In this document: positions 14,985 through 24,222 of the stretch, one piece after another
Layout: each line of letters opens with the position of its first letter
Position numbering within the stretch: the first letter of the stretch is position 1
Source: an uncultured Erysipelotrichaceae bacterium
GTDB lineage: Bacteria; Bacillota_I; Bacilli_A; Erysipelotrichales; Erysipelotrichaceae
DNA: 47,434 nt
Assembly (NCBI GenBank): GCA_934699415.1
Contig: CAKUWO010000005.1
Span: forward strand, 1 to 47,434
Direction: 5' to 3'
Notes under the pieces: generated by a model
The model's input: only the letters and a program-made list of their open reading frames with translations
Database searches by the model: none
What the model was told of the DNA's origin: nothing
Position numbers and translations under genes: made by a program

Positions 14985-15560
14985 ATGAAGGAAATGGAAC
15001 GCATTATCGCTGAACAGGGAACAATTCTTCCAGGTGATATTTTAAAAATTGATAATTTCTTAAATCATCGAATCGACATGAATATTCTTGATTTGATTGG
15101 CAAAGAATTCTTTGAACTTTTCAAAGACACTAATCCTGATATTATTTTAACCATTGAATCTAGTGGTATTGCAATTGCTTCAGCATCTTCGAGATATTTT
15201 AATAATATTCCGGTCCTTTTTGCTAAGAAGACTTATGCCCTCAATATGTCTGATAACACTTATCAATCAAGAGAACATTCCTATACTAGAGATGTTGATT
15301 ATAACGTTCAAGTATCTAAAGATTATCTTTCAAAGGGTTTAAGAGTTTTGATTCTTGATGATTTCTTAGCCAATGGTGAGGCTATGAATTCTATGATTGA
15401 TATTTGTAATCAAGCTGGTGCAACTATTGTAGGATGTGGAGCTGTTGTATGCAAGACTTATCAACCTGGATTAAAGCGCATTAAAGATATGGGCTATCAT
15501 GTTGAATGTTTAGCTAATGTTAAAGGAATGAGCGATAATTCAATTGAATTTGAAGACTAG
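14985..15560 (+). CDS. xpt: Xanthine phosphoribosyltransferase
   Basis: A 191-residue type I phosphoribosyltransferase of the usual Xpt length. It contains LKIDNFLNHRID (20-31), TIESSGIAIA (56-65) and the PRPP-binding loop VLILDDFLANGEA (121-133), all typical of Bacillus Xpt. It converts xanthine and PRPP to XMP for purine salvage. The gene is monocistronic, with ribosome site AGAGGTG. Unlike the xpt-pbuX unit of Bacillus there is no xanthine permease next to it. Confidence 0.93.
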   Translation: MKEMERIIAEQGTILPGDILKIDNFLNHRIDMNILDLIGKEFFELFKDTNPDIILTIESSGIAIASASSRYFNNIPVLFAKKTYALNMSDNTYQSREHSYTRDVDYNVQVSKDYLSKGLRVLILDDFLANGEAMNSMIDICNQAGATIVGCGAVVCKTYQPGLKRIKDMGYHVECLANVKGMSDNSIEFED

Positions 15561-15584
15561 AAGGCTATTAGCCTTCTTTTATTT
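15559..15584 (+). terminator. xpt terminator
   Basis: AGAAGGCT / AGCCTTCT with loop ATT, then TTTATTT on the plus strand. It begins at the stop codon of xpt. Confidence 0.85.
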
Positions 15585-16263
15585 ACCAATCTAAATAAAT
15601 TTCATCAAGTATTTTTATTGAGTCATCAATTTGGTTACTTGCACCAATTAAATCTCCAAGCCATAGGCCTGGTATCTCTTCGGTATATCGGCCATAACCT
15701 AAAAGAATTGGTAAAGGACTATAGAAGTCATTTATTTCACCATTTAGATTAAGTATTTTAGTTTTCTTATAGCTAAAACATATCTTTTTAGAATAGTTGA
15801 TGATATATTCAATATCCATGCCATCCTTTTTAAATAATCCTTCATAAGGGTCTTCTTTAGCTTTAATGCCATAAGTATCAGGATAGCCATAGCCTTTGGG
15901 CTGTTCTAAATAATATTTGATTTCATTTCTTACTTCTTCTTCGCTATTTTTAAAAAGTGAAGAAACATTACGATAATTTTCTAATTCAAAATCATAAATC
16001 CAAGAGCCTCTATAATTTGCCTCTATCATTTGAGATTTAATGATATTAAAAAAATCTAAATTATTATCTTTAGGTATACTACATTCATCACCAATCCAAG
16101 CTATATGACAATTATGCCACTCATTAGCTAAAAGTTCATGAAGTGCTCTTATTAGTTCTCCTTTTATCTGTCCTGATTCATGAAATTTTGAACCAAAATC
16201 AAAATCAACAGGATCTATATATTCTTTGCGATCGATATTTATCCAATTATAATATTCACCCAT
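15583..16263 (-). CDS. Uncharacterised soluble protein next to the YolD-polymerase genes
   Basis: A 226-residue cytoplasmic protein, no signal or membrane segment. It begins MGEYYNWINIDRKEYIDP and ends ILDEIYLDW, with ADxC-like WIGDECSIP near residues 55-63 and YRNVSSLF mid-protein. From memory, proteins with the same MGEYY-W-N-D-KEYI start and YLDW end are common and uncharacterised in gut Clostridia, sometimes as likely immunity proteins; that is recollection, not a search. The ATG at 16263 is chosen over one at 16296 because GAGGTG precedes it by 6 bases. It lies 13 bases after the YolD gene, so it is probably co-transcribed with the polymerase. Confidence 0.6.
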   Translation of the reverse strand: MGEYYNWINIDRKEYIDPVDFDFGSKFHESGQIKGELIRALHELLANEWHNCHIAWIGDECSIPKDNNLDFFNIIKSQMIEANYRGSWIYDFELENYRNVSSLFKNSEEEVRNEIKYYLEQPKGYGYPDTYGIKAKEDPYEGLFKKDGMDIEYIINYSKKICFSYKKTKILNLNGEINDFYSPLPILLGYGRYTEEIPGLWLGDLIGASNQIDDSIKILDEIYLDW

Positions 16264-16276
16264 TTCTTCACCTCGT

Positions 16277-16600
16277 TTACATACTATCATTAACATCTAA
16301 ATTGATATCAATAATACTTTTAAAGTCTATTTTCGTCTTAATAAGTTGCAACATCTTAGTATCATAATTAAATTTCGCAACTAAGCCTTCTTTATAAATA
16401 TAATTATGACCATCATAATAGGTTAAACCAATAATATCACCAACTTTAATTTGATGAATCTTACGATTTAAGATTTCATAATCATCTTCTGATAATTCTT
16501 TTTTAGGAACAATAATAACTTCTTGTTCCTTTAAAAGTTCTTTAAAGCCTTTTAAAGCATCAAAAGATGCGAAGATACTAGCTCTATTAGCTTTAGGCAT
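16277..16600 (-). CDS. YolD-like protein
   Basis: A 107-residue YolD-family protein (pfam08863). It has the N-terminal RASIFASFDALKGFKELL, equivalent to the family D/N-R-x-x-x-W-A-x-LPG block, and a beta-rich C-terminal half. YolD proteins usually pair with Y-family polymerases of the UvrX/YqjW type and are suspected to be UmuD-like partners. The start at 16600 has GGAGGG 5 bases upstream. It overlaps the polymerase stop by 8 bases (ATGCCTAA), indicating translational coupling. Confidence 0.8.
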   Translation of the reverse strand: MPKANRASIFASFDALKGFKELLKEQEVIIVPKKELSEDDYEILNRKIHQIKVGDIIGLTYYDGHNYIYKEGLVAKFNYDTKMLQLIKTKIDFKSIIDINLDVNDSM

Positions 16601-17846
16601 TATGCCCTCCAATTAATGTATTACGCTTGCGCATAGTTGCTTTATCTAAATAATTTATACCTTTTAAAATAGCATTTTTGCCATATTTATTTCTTATTTC
16701 AACTACTGTTTCTTGCATCTTTTTCTCTTTTTCTAATTCTTCAAGATTGGTAAATAGATTATATTCTTCATAATATTCATCAATGACATTACCACATGAT
16801 ATTGCTATTTGTCTGATGGGATAATCTTTATTTACTACTCTTTGGTAAAGACTAGTAAATTCTTCAATTAAAAGATTATATGAATTGGTTGTGATATTTA
16901 TTTTCTTACGTCCACCATTAGCTTTAATAATATTTTTACTATATGCAATTTGTAATGAAATGAGATTAGTTACTACATGTTTCTCAACTAATTGCAAAGT
17001 CATACTGTCAACCATTTCTTTCATTACTAAATAAGCTTCTTGGTAGCTATAATCTTCAAATAAGATTTGTGAATTTGATAATGAATTCGCTTGCGGTTTA
17101 TATTTCTTGATATCAGCAATTGTTACAGTTTCAATTCCTCTTGCATGATCAATTAAAATTTCAGCGTTAATACCAAATATGCGATATAAGATTTCCGGTT
17201 TACAAAAAGCGATGCCATACATATCATCTATTCCAAGCAATGCTAAACGATTGGCTGTTCCTTTACCAATCATCCAAAAATCAGTTAAAGGCTTATAATG
17301 CCAATATTTTTGTCTAAATAAAGCTTCATCTAAATATCCTATATTATCAAGATTATGTTTTGCTTCAATATCTAAAGCTACTTTAGTAAGAAAAAGATTA
17401 GTACCAATGCCAACAGTTGCTGTAATGCCTGTATTTGAGTAAATATTATCAACAATCATCTTGGCAATTTCTTTAGCACTTTTTTTATAAAGCTTTAGAT
17501 AGGGTGTGATATCTAAAAATGATTCATCAATGGAATAAACATGAATGTCTTCGCTAGCAGTATATTTTAAAAAGATAGCATAAATCTTAGCTGCATATTG
17601 CATATATAAAGCCATTCTTGGTGGAGCACAGATATATTCAATACTTTTTGGTATTTCATATATTCTTCCTCTACTTGGAATACCTAATTTTTTAATAGCT
17701 GGTGTGGCAGCTAAAGTAATGGCACCATGTCTTGTAGGATCTGCCACAACAAGATTAACTTCATAAGGATCTAATCCTCTTTCTACACATTCTACTGAGG
17801 CATAAAAACTTTTAAGGTCAATGCAGAGATATATTTTGTTTTCCAT
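16593..17846 (-). CDS. Y-family DNA polymerase (UvrX/UmuC type)
   Basis: A 417-residue translesion polymerase. Catalytic acids lie in CIDLKSFYASVE (Asp10; steric gate Tyr15) and YSIDESFLDI (Asp107, Glu108). The thumb has helix-hairpin-helix residues around IGKGTANRLALLGI, and the C-terminus KRNTLIGGHNA is typical of the Bacillus UvrX/YqjW group. It copies past damaged bases at the cost of mutations. It is coupled to yolD and faces a LexA-like regulator across a 77-base gap holding a palindrome, so damage induction is likely. No beta-clamp motif was assigned with confidence. Confidence 0.92.
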   Translation of the reverse strand: MENKIYLCIDLKSFYASVECVERGLDPYEVNLVVADPTRHGAITLAATPAIKKLGIPSRGRIYEIPKSIEYICAPPRMALYMQYAAKIYAIFLKYTASEDIHVYSIDESFLDITPYLKLYKKSAKEIAKMIVDNIYSNTGITATVGIGTNLFLTKVALDIEAKHNLDNIGYLDEALFRQKYWHYKPLTDFWMIGKGTANRLALLGIDDMYGIAFCKPEILYRIFGINAEILIDHARGIETVTIADIKKYKPQANSLSNSQILFEDYSYQEAYLVMKEMVDSMTLQLVEKHVVTNLISLQIAYSKNIIKANGGRKKINITTNSYNLLIEEFTSLYQRVVNKDYPIRQIAISCGNVIDEYYEEYNLFTNLEELEKEKKMQETVVEIRNKYGKNAILKGINYLDKATMRKRNTLIGGHNA

Positions 17847-17868
17847 GGTCCTATTTTCTTATCATTTA

Positions 17869-17895
17869 TTGCCAAAAACAATATAGATTTGGCAA
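17869..17895. promoter_or_regulatory. Operator between the polymerase operon and the S24 regulator
   Basis: TTGCCAAA-N11-TTTGGCAA, a perfect 8-base inverted repeat. The right arm overlaps the -35 box of the S24 gene. It is probably the binding site of the S24 regulator, controlling both directions. Confidence 0.7.
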
Positions 17896-17917
17896 TTTAT
17901 ATTTAAATGGCTATAAT
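17889..17917 (+). promoter_or_regulatory. Promoter of the S24 regulator, predicted leaderless
   Basis: TTGGCA (17889-17894), 17-base spacer, perfect TATAAT (17912-17917). The ATG at 17924 is 7 bases after the -10 box, where transcription should begin, and there is no ribosome site. Confidence 0.7.
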
Positions 17918-17923
17918 TAAGTC

Positions 17924-18514
17924 ATGGAACTTAGAGAATTACTTATGCAATATGAGATTGAAAATAACCTCAATCATATTGAAATGGCTGAAAAAGTTGG
18001 AGTATCTTTTTCTACCTATTATCGTTGGATGAGGGGCGAGAGTACTAAACTTAAAAAAACTACTATTAATAAGCTTAATGAATTATTAGATTGTGATGTT
18101 GAAATAGTAATTGAAGAAAATAATCGTATTAAACCTATTTTAGGTAAAGTAAAAGCTGGTTATGATTTTTATGCACAAGAAGATATTGAAGGATATGTAG
18201 AAGTGGGTAAAGCCGATGCTTCTAAAGGTGACTATTTTTTAAGAGTTGTCGGTAATTCAATGATTGATAAACATATCTTTCCTGATGATTTAGTTTATGT
18301 TGAGCAAACAAACAACATTAACGATAATGAAATTGCTGTTATTTTAATCAATGATGAAGTAACTATTAAAACAATTAGATTTAAAGATAATAATATTATT
18401 CTTGAGCCTGCTAACAATGATTATGAAACTAAAATCTTTACACCACAGGATGTAATCGATAATAATCTAACCATTATCGGACGTGTTAGATATATTAGAA
18501 TAGATATTATTTAA
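17924..18514 (+). CDS. LexA-like regulator: XRE helix-turn-helix plus S24 peptidase
   Basis: A 196-residue protein. Residues 5-55 form a helix-turn-helix with HIEMAEKVGVSFSTYYRWMRG. Residues 70-196 form an S24 domain with nucleophile Ser112 in VVGNSMIDK and general base Lys149 in EVTIKT. VKAGYD (76-81) carries an Ala78-Gly79 bond where LexA and CI repressors cleave themselves. Such proteins hold operons shut until RecA* triggers cleavage. Divergent to the polymerase-YolD operon with a shared palindrome, it is the likely local repressor. Its transcript appears leaderless. Confidence 0.9.
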   Translation: MELRELLMQYEIENNLNHIEMAEKVGVSFSTYYRWMRGESTKLKKTTINKLNELLDCDVEIVIEENNRIKPILGKVKAGYDFYAQEDIEGYVEVGKADASKGDYFLRVVGNSMIDKHIFPDDLVYVEQTNNINDNEIAVILINDEVTIKTIRFKDNNIILEPANNDYETKIFTPQDVIDNNLTIIGRVRYIRIDII

Positions 18515-18515
18515 A

Positions 18516-18540
18516 AAGAGTAGCTAAAATAGCTACTCTT
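18516..18540. terminator. Bidirectional terminator between S24 regulator and ABC exporter
   Basis: An 11-base perfect stem, AAGAGTAGCTA / TAGCTACTCTT, loop AAA, with A-rich left and T-rich right flanks. It serves both convergent genes. Confidence 0.85.
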
Positions 18541-18543
18541 ATT

Positions 18544-20445
18544 TTATGCTGCAACAGTTTCTTGATTAGCTTTCTTGCCGGTATATAATTCATAATAACG
18601 GCCTTTTTTAGCTAATAATTCTTCATGACTTCCTCTTTCGATAATATGTCCTTTTTCAAGTACCATGATGCAATCAGCATTGGCAACTGTTGATAAACGA
18701 TGTGCAATCACAAATGTTGTACGACCATTCATGAGTTTATCCATACTTTCTTGAACTAGTTTTTCAGTATGGGTATCAATTGAAGATGTTGCCTCATCAA
18801 GGATTAATACTGGAGGATTAGCAATGGCAGCACGAGCAATAGCAATTAATTGTCTTTGACCTTGTGACAGGTTTTGACCATCTCCTTCAAGCATTGTGTC
18901 ATAACCTTGTGGTAAATGTCTAATAAACTCATCAGCATTAGCAAGTCTTGCAGCTGCATAAATCTCTTCATCAGTTGCATCTAACTTACCATAACGAATA
19001 TTATCCTTTACTGTTGCGGTGAAAAGATGTGTATCTTGCAAAACGATGCCCAAAGAGGATCTTAAATCAGCTTTCTTAATCTTATTGATATTAATACCAT
19101 CATATCTAATCTTACCATCTTGAATATCATAGAAACGGTTAATAAGGTTAGTAATAGTTGTTTTACCAGCACCAGTAGAACCTACAAAGGCAATCTTTTG
19201 ACCTGGTGTAGCATATAAATCAACATCATAAAGCACTTGATGTTTATCATCATAGAAGAAATCAACATCATCAAATACTACATCACCCTTAAGTGGTACA
19301 TATTCTAAAGTGCCATTATGATGTGGGTATTTCCAAGCCCACATACCAGTTCTTTCTTCGCATTCGATAATCTTTCCATTAACTTCTTTCGTATTTACTA
19401 ATGTAACATAACCATCATCAACTTCTTTCTTTTCATCAAGAACCATAAATACTCTGCTGGCACCAGCTAAACCAAGTAAAACAGAATTAATTTGTGATGT
19501 CATTTGGTTAATTGGATTCATAAAGTTGCGGTTGAGTGTTAAATAAGAGGCTAAGGAACCAAGAGTGAAGCCATTAATACCATTAATAGCTAAATAACCA
19601 CCTACAAGAGCACATACTACATAAGATACATTGCCTAATTGTTGATTAATTGGTCCAATAATATTAGAGAAATGAGCAGCATTATAAGCTGAGCTACATA
19701 ACTGGTCATTAATAACTCTAAAGTCTTCTAAAGTCTTCTTTTCACGAGTAAAAGTTTTAATCACTTTTTGACCATTAATCATTTCTTCAACATAGCCATC
19801 AAGCTTAGCAACGTCTCTTTGTTGGGCTGCATAGAATTTACCAGATAAAGAAGAAATCTTACCAGATACTAAAACAATAATTAAAATCATGACTGAAGAA
19901 ATAGCAGTCATAATAGGTGATAAAACAAGCATATTAGTAAAGACAACAATTACTTGTAATACACCTTGGAATAATGATGGAATACTTTGAGATACCAATT
20001 GTCTTAAAGCATCAATATCGTTGGTATAAACCGACATTATTTCACCATGTGAATGGGTATCAAAATATACAATTGGTAATTCTTCCATCTTATTGAAAAG
20101 TACAATTCTTAAATCATTTAAAGTGCCCTGAGATATCAACATCATTACTCTCTGTTGCACAAAACTAGCTAAAATACCAACTCCATAGAAACAAGCAACT
20201 TTAATAATGGCATTTAATAATGGTGTAAAATCTGGGTCACTAATACCAATTAAAGGCGTAATATAGCTATCAATTAAAGTTTTAGTAAACATTGTGCCTT
20301 GTACGGAAGCTAAAGTAGCTATCACAATGCATATAAGGACAACAAAACAATGAAGGGCATACTTTTTAAAGACAAAAGCTAAAGTACGTTTCAAGAGTTC
20401 AAAAGGATGATCCACCTTTACTCTTTGCATTGGTCTTCTAGGCAT
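18544..20445 (-). CDS. ABC exporter half-transporter, catalytically canonical subunit
   Basis: A 633-residue fusion of a six-helix membrane domain (about residues 20-320) and an ATPase domain. Walker A is VGSTGAGKTT, the signature is the variant LSQGQRQ, and Walker B VLILDEATSSID has the catalytic Glu, followed by IAHRLST. Its partner just upstream has the opposite pattern, so the two form a heterodimeric exporter of the BmrCD/LmrCD/YheHI kind for drugs or lipids. An insertion (about 350-385) precedes the ATPase domain. The start at 20445 is chosen because AAGGAGG lies 8 bases before it. It overlaps the partner stop by 8 bases. Confidence 0.93.
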   Translation of the reverse strand: MPRRPMQRVKVDHPFELLKRTLAFVFKKYALHCFVVLICIVIATLASVQGTMFTKTLIDSYITPLIGISDPDFTPLLNAIIKVACFYGVGILASFVQQRVMMLISQGTLNDLRIVLFNKMEELPIVYFDTHSHGEIMSVYTNDIDALRQLVSQSIPSLFQGVLQVIVVFTNMLVLSPIMTAISSVMILIIVLVSGKISSLSGKFYAAQQRDVAKLDGYVEEMINGQKVIKTFTREKKTLEDFRVINDQLCSSAYNAAHFSNIIGPINQQLGNVSYVVCALVGGYLAINGINGFTLGSLASYLTLNRNFMNPINQMTSQINSVLLGLAGASRVFMVLDEKKEVDDGYVTLVNTKEVNGKIIECEERTGMWAWKYPHHNGTLEYVPLKGDVVFDDVDFFYDDKHQVLYDVDLYATPGQKIAFVGSTGAGKTTITNLINRFYDIQDGKIRYDGININKIKKADLRSSLGIVLQDTHLFTATVKDNIRYGKLDATDEEIYAAARLANADEFIRHLPQGYDTMLEGDGQNLSQGQRQLIAIARAAIANPPVLILDEATSSIDTHTEKLVQESMDKLMNGRTTFVIAHRLSTVANADCIMVLEKGHIIERGSHEELLAKKGRYYELYTGKKANQETVAA

Positions 20446-22189
20446 CCATTTCACCTCCTTCGTCAAAGTCACCACTACCATTTAATTGTGATAAATAGAG
20501 TGATGAATAGAATTCATTGGTTTTCATAAGTTCATCATGATTGGCAAAACCAGTAATTTTACCATCTTCTAAAACTAAAATCTTATCAGCATCCTGAACT
20601 GATGAAATACGTTGAGCAATGATAATTTTAGTCATGTCAGATAAATCTTCATGGAAAGCTTTACGCATCTTAGCATCAGTAGCAGTATCAACAGCTGATG
20701 TCGAATCGTCAAGAATTAACACTTTAGGCTTTTTAAGTAAAACTCTAGCAATACATAAACGCTGTTTCTGACCGCCTGACACGTTATTACCACCCTGTTC
20801 AATATGGGTGTTATATCCATCTTTAAAACGTGCAATGAATTCGCTAGCTTGTGCTATTTCGCAAGCTTTTTGGCACTCTTCATCAGTAGCATTTAAATCA
20901 CCCCAACGAAGATTATCGTAGATAGTGCCTGAGAATAATTCATTCTTTTGTAGAACCATTGCTACTTCATTTCTTAAGGCTTCAATGTCATATTTTCTAA
21001 CATCTTCACCAGCAACCTTAACGCCACCTTCGCTTACATCATATAAACGTGAAATAAGGGATACTAAAGTTGATTTACCACTGCCTGTAGCTCCAATTAA
21101 TCCAATTGTTTCTCCAGATTCGATATGGAAAGAAATATCATCTAAAACATCTTCATCAGCTCCATGATAATGGAAAGATACATGATCAAAATCAATAGAA
21201 CCATCTTTAATATCTTTAATAGGATTTTCAGGATCTTTTAAATTACTTTCTTCATTAATTACTTCTGCAACACGTTTAGCACTAGCTAAAGACATAGTAA
21301 TCATGACAAAAACCATACCAAGCATCATTAAACTCATTAAAATCTGCATGCAATAAGTAAGTAATGACATTAAATTACCAGTACTTAATTGACTATTAAC
21401 AATCATATTGGCACCAAGCCATGAGATTAATAAAATACAGGCATAAACAGTAGCTTGCATGATTGGTTGAATCCAGGCAGTTGTCTTTTCAGCCAATAAG
21501 AATAAGTTATAGATATTAGAAGAAGCTTCTTTAAAACGCTCTTTTTCATAATCTTCTCTTACATAAGCTTTAACTACTCTAATCGAGGATACATTCTCTT
21601 GAACCGATCTATTTAAATCATCATATTTTTTAAATACAGCTTGGAAATGACGTGAGGCTTTACTCATAATAAATAACAATACAATAGCCAAGAAAATGGC
21701 TGCATAAAGATATACTGAAGCTAATTCAGGTGAAATCTTAAAAGCCATAATCATGGAAACAATAAGACTTGCAGGAGCTCTAAAAGTCATTCTTAAAATC
21801 ATTTGATAGGCTTGTTGCAAGTTATTGACATCGGTTGTAAGTCTAGTTACTAAAGAAGAAGTCGAGAATTTATCGATATTATCGAATGAAAATTCTTGAA
21901 TATTAGCAAACATTGCATCACGCAAGTTATGAGCAAAACCAGTACTTGCATAAGCGCCAAGACGACCACCCATATAACCGGATAATAATCCAAAAGCTGC
22001 AATGATAAGCATTTGTATTGCAATATTTACAATGTAGTCCATATTTCCAGCATTAACACCATAATCAACCATCCTAGACATTAATAATGGAATTAAAGTT
22101 TCTGCGACTACTTCTAAAATCATAAATATCGGGGTGAGTATAGAAGCTAATTTATACTCTTTGATTTGTTTAGCAAGGGTACTTACCAT
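20438..22189 (-). CDS. ABC exporter half-transporter, degenerate-site subunit
   Basis: A 583-residue membrane-plus-ATPase half-transporter. Walker A is IGATGSGKST, the signature is the regular VSGGQKQR, but Walker B reads VLILDDSTSAVD, with Asp in place of the catalytic Glu, and the switch region is IIAQRISS, with Gln in place of His. This is the expected degenerate nucleotide site of heterodimeric exporters. Combined with the variant signature of the partner it gives one weak and one active site. It is the first gene of the pair, with AAAGGAG before ATG. Substrates cannot be told from sequence. Confidence 0.93.
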   Translation of the reverse strand: MVSTLAKQIKEYKLASILTPIFMILEVVAETLIPLLMSRMVDYGVNAGNMDYIVNIAIQMLIIAAFGLLSGYMGGRLGAYASTGFAHNLRDAMFANIQEFSFDNIDKFSTSSLVTRLTTDVNNLQQAYQMILRMTFRAPASLIVSMIMAFKISPELASVYLYAAIFLAIVLLFIMSKASRHFQAVFKKYDDLNRSVQENVSSIRVVKAYVREDYEKERFKEASSNIYNLFLLAEKTTAWIQPIMQATVYACILLISWLGANMIVNSQLSTGNLMSLLTYCMQILMSLMMLGMVFVMITMSLASAKRVAEVINEESNLKDPENPIKDIKDGSIDFDHVSFHYHGADEDVLDDISFHIESGETIGLIGATGSGKSTLVSLISRLYDVSEGGVKVAGEDVRKYDIEALRNEVAMVLQKNELFSGTIYDNLRWGDLNATDEECQKACEIAQASEFIARFKDGYNTHIEQGGNNVSGGQKQRLCIARVLLKKPKVLILDDSTSAVDTATDAKMRKAFHEDLSDMTKIIIAQRISSVQDADKILVLEDGKITGFANHDELMKTNEFYSSLYLSQLNGSGDFDEGGEMDA

Positions 22190-22328
22190 ACTTTCTCCTT
22201 TCTTATCTCTTGATATTTTACGCTTAATTTAAATATTTCATAAGAAATTTTCATCACTTTATTTATGACACTTTATATTACTAAGCGAATCTGTATTTTA
22301 ACTGAAATTTAAAAAAGAAGGCAAGAAA

Positions 22329-22355
22329 AAAGGTATTGTATTAAACAATACCTTT
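22329..22355 (-). terminator. Terminator of the potABCD operon
   Basis: AAAGGTATTGT / ACAATACCTTT, 5-base loop, followed by six T on the minus strand just after the potD stop. Confidence 0.85.
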
Positions 22356-22361
22356 ATCTGA

Positions 22362-23435
22362 CTATTGTTTATTTAAAGCTTTAACTTTAATCCAAAGTTC
22401 AGAAATCACTTTACGAACTTCTTCATTATTTACAAATACTTCATCTTTAGCATAGTCAACACGTGGTGTATAAGCGTTGATTCCTTCATAATCTCCACCC
22501 TCACCAGATAATTCTTCAAATACTTCTTTATTAGAAGATGAGTATCCAACAAATGATGAGTTAGCTAAAGCTGTATCATAATCTAACATGTAGTTAATAT
22601 ATTCATGAGCTAATTCAGGGCAAGATGCATTAGCAGGAATAACCATCGCATCAACCCAAAGGTTTGTACCTTCTTCTGGTACAAAGTAAGCCATATTTTC
22701 GTTTTCACTTAAAATATATGCAGCATCACCAGAATACATCATACCCATAGCTTTCTGACCATAGATTAAACCATCAATTGCTTCATCTGTTGCAGTAAGT
22801 GGATCCATTGTTGTTTGAACTTGAGCAAGCCAATTGTAAGCTTCATTTAATTCATCAAGGCTAGTTGTATTCATTGAATAACCAAGAGCTTTTAAAGCCA
22901 TCATGAATGCATCTCTTTCAGAATCATACATATAAATCATGCCTTTATATTTAGTATTCTGGAAAACATTCCATCCTTCGCTTTCAACATCTTTTGGATC
23001 TATCTTTGTAGTATCATAAACAATACCTACATTGCCCCAGAAATATGGGATAGAATATTCATTTTGAGGATCAAAAGCTTTATTGAGTGTACCTTCATAA
23101 AGGTTATCAAAGTTAGTAATCTTATTACGGTCAATTTTCTGAAGAAGATTTTCACTAATCATCTTCTGAATCATATAGTCTGATGGAATAATAACATCAT
23201 ACTTAGTACCACTCATTAACTTAGTATACATTTCTTCATTTGATGCAAAGAGTGAATAGTTGACTTTAACGCCATGTTCCTTAGCGAAGATTTCATTAAC
23301 ATTTTCATCAATATATTCACCAGCATTATAAACATTTAATACTGAACAAGCGTTGGTGTTATCACCAGAAGGAGTGTTATTGCCACATGCGCAAAGTAAT
23401 AAAGGTAAAACAAGAAGGCTAAGCCATTTTTTCAT
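22362..23435 (-). CDS. potD: Spermidine/putrescine-binding lipoprotein
   Basis: A 357-residue extracellular solute-binding lipoprotein (lipobox LCAC, Cys17) of the PotD/PotF class. Characteristic parts are LNVYNAGEYID after the signal, YDVIIPSDYMI, IPYFWGNVGIVYD (near 125-137), LWVDAMVIPANA and SELWIKVKA at the end. It captures polyamines and delivers them to PotBC. Its start overlaps potC by 17 bases. Its position as last gene of regulator-potABCD is standard. Confidence 0.93.
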   Translation of the reverse strand: MKKWLSLLVLPLLLCACGNNTPSGDNTNACSVLNVYNAGEYIDENVNEIFAKEHGVKVNYSLFASNEEMYTKLMSGTKYDVIIPSDYMIQKMISENLLQKIDRNKITNFDNLYEGTLNKAFDPQNEYSIPYFWGNVGIVYDTTKIDPKDVESEGWNVFQNTKYKGMIYMYDSERDAFMMALKALGYSMNTTSLDELNEAYNWLAQVQTTMDPLTATDEAIDGLIYGQKAMGMMYSGDAAYILSENENMAYFVPEEGTNLWVDAMVIPANASCPELAHEYINYMLDYDTALANSSFVGYSSSNKEVFEELSGEGGDYEGINAYTPRVDYAKDEVFVNNEEVRKVISELWIKVKALNKQ

Positions 23436-24222
23436 TTTTCTTTCTCTTTCTATCCTTGATAATAGGAATAATATTTAGAATGACCAATACAATTGTAATA
23501 AAGACAATGATAATGGTAGAGAGAGCATTGATACTTGGGTTTATTCTCTTAACTGATGAATAAACGAAAGTAGAGATGTTGTTGATACCAGGTCCTGTTA
23601 CAAAGTATGAGATAACAAAGTCATCAAATGACATTGTAAAGGCAATAAGAGCGCCTGAGAAAATTGCTTCTTTGATTTGCGGGATGATTACCTTATATAA
23701 AGCTTGGAAAGGTGTGCATCCTAAATCAAGAGCAGCTTCTACTAAGTTATCATCAAGTTGTCTAAGTTTTGGCGTAATTGACAACATGACATAAGGAATG
23801 CAAAAGATAATATGAGCTAAAAGTAATGTTCCAAAACCAAACGGAATACGAAGTGATGAGAAGAACAACATCAAACCAATAGCTGTAACAATATCAGGAT
23901 TCATCATTGAAAGGTTGTTGATTTGAGTAATACTTTCTTTAATAACACGATTTGATTTAGACATTGCAATAGCAGCAATAGTACCGACAATAGTTGATAC
24001 AAAAGTGGCAATAACTGCTACCAATACCGAATAATATACCGACTCCATCATCGTACGACTCGCAAACATCTTCTGGTACCACATCAAAGAAAAACCAGTA
24101 AAGTTATTCAATGATTTAGATGAGTTAAAAGAGAAAATAACAACATATAGAATTGGTAGATATAAGAATATCATCGCCAATAAAATAACTAGGCGAGGAA
24201 ATAATGTGCTTTTCTTTTTCAC
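23419..24222 (-). CDS. potC: Polyamine ABC permease PotC
   Basis: A 267-residue permease with six helices and the binding-protein-dependent EAA motif EAALDLGCTPFQALYKVIIP (near 162-181), the loop that docks on PotA. The N-terminus YLPILYVVIFSFNSSKS and FDDFVISYFVTGPG are typical of PotC. With PotB it forms the import channel. It overlaps potB by 4 bases (ATGA) and potD by 17. Confidence 0.93.
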   Translation of the reverse strand: MKKKSTLFPRLVILLAMIFLYLPILYVVIFSFNSSKSLNNFTGFSLMWYQKMFASRTMMESVYYSVLVAVIATFVSTIVGTIAAIAMSKSNRVIKESITQINNLSMMNPDIVTAIGLMLFFSSLRIPFGFGTLLLAHIIFCIPYVMLSITPKLRQLDDNLVEAALDLGCTPFQALYKVIIPQIKEAIFSGALIAFTMSFDDFVISYFVTGPGINNISTFVYSSVKRINPSINALSTIIIVFITIVLVILNIIPIIKDRKRKKNEKMA

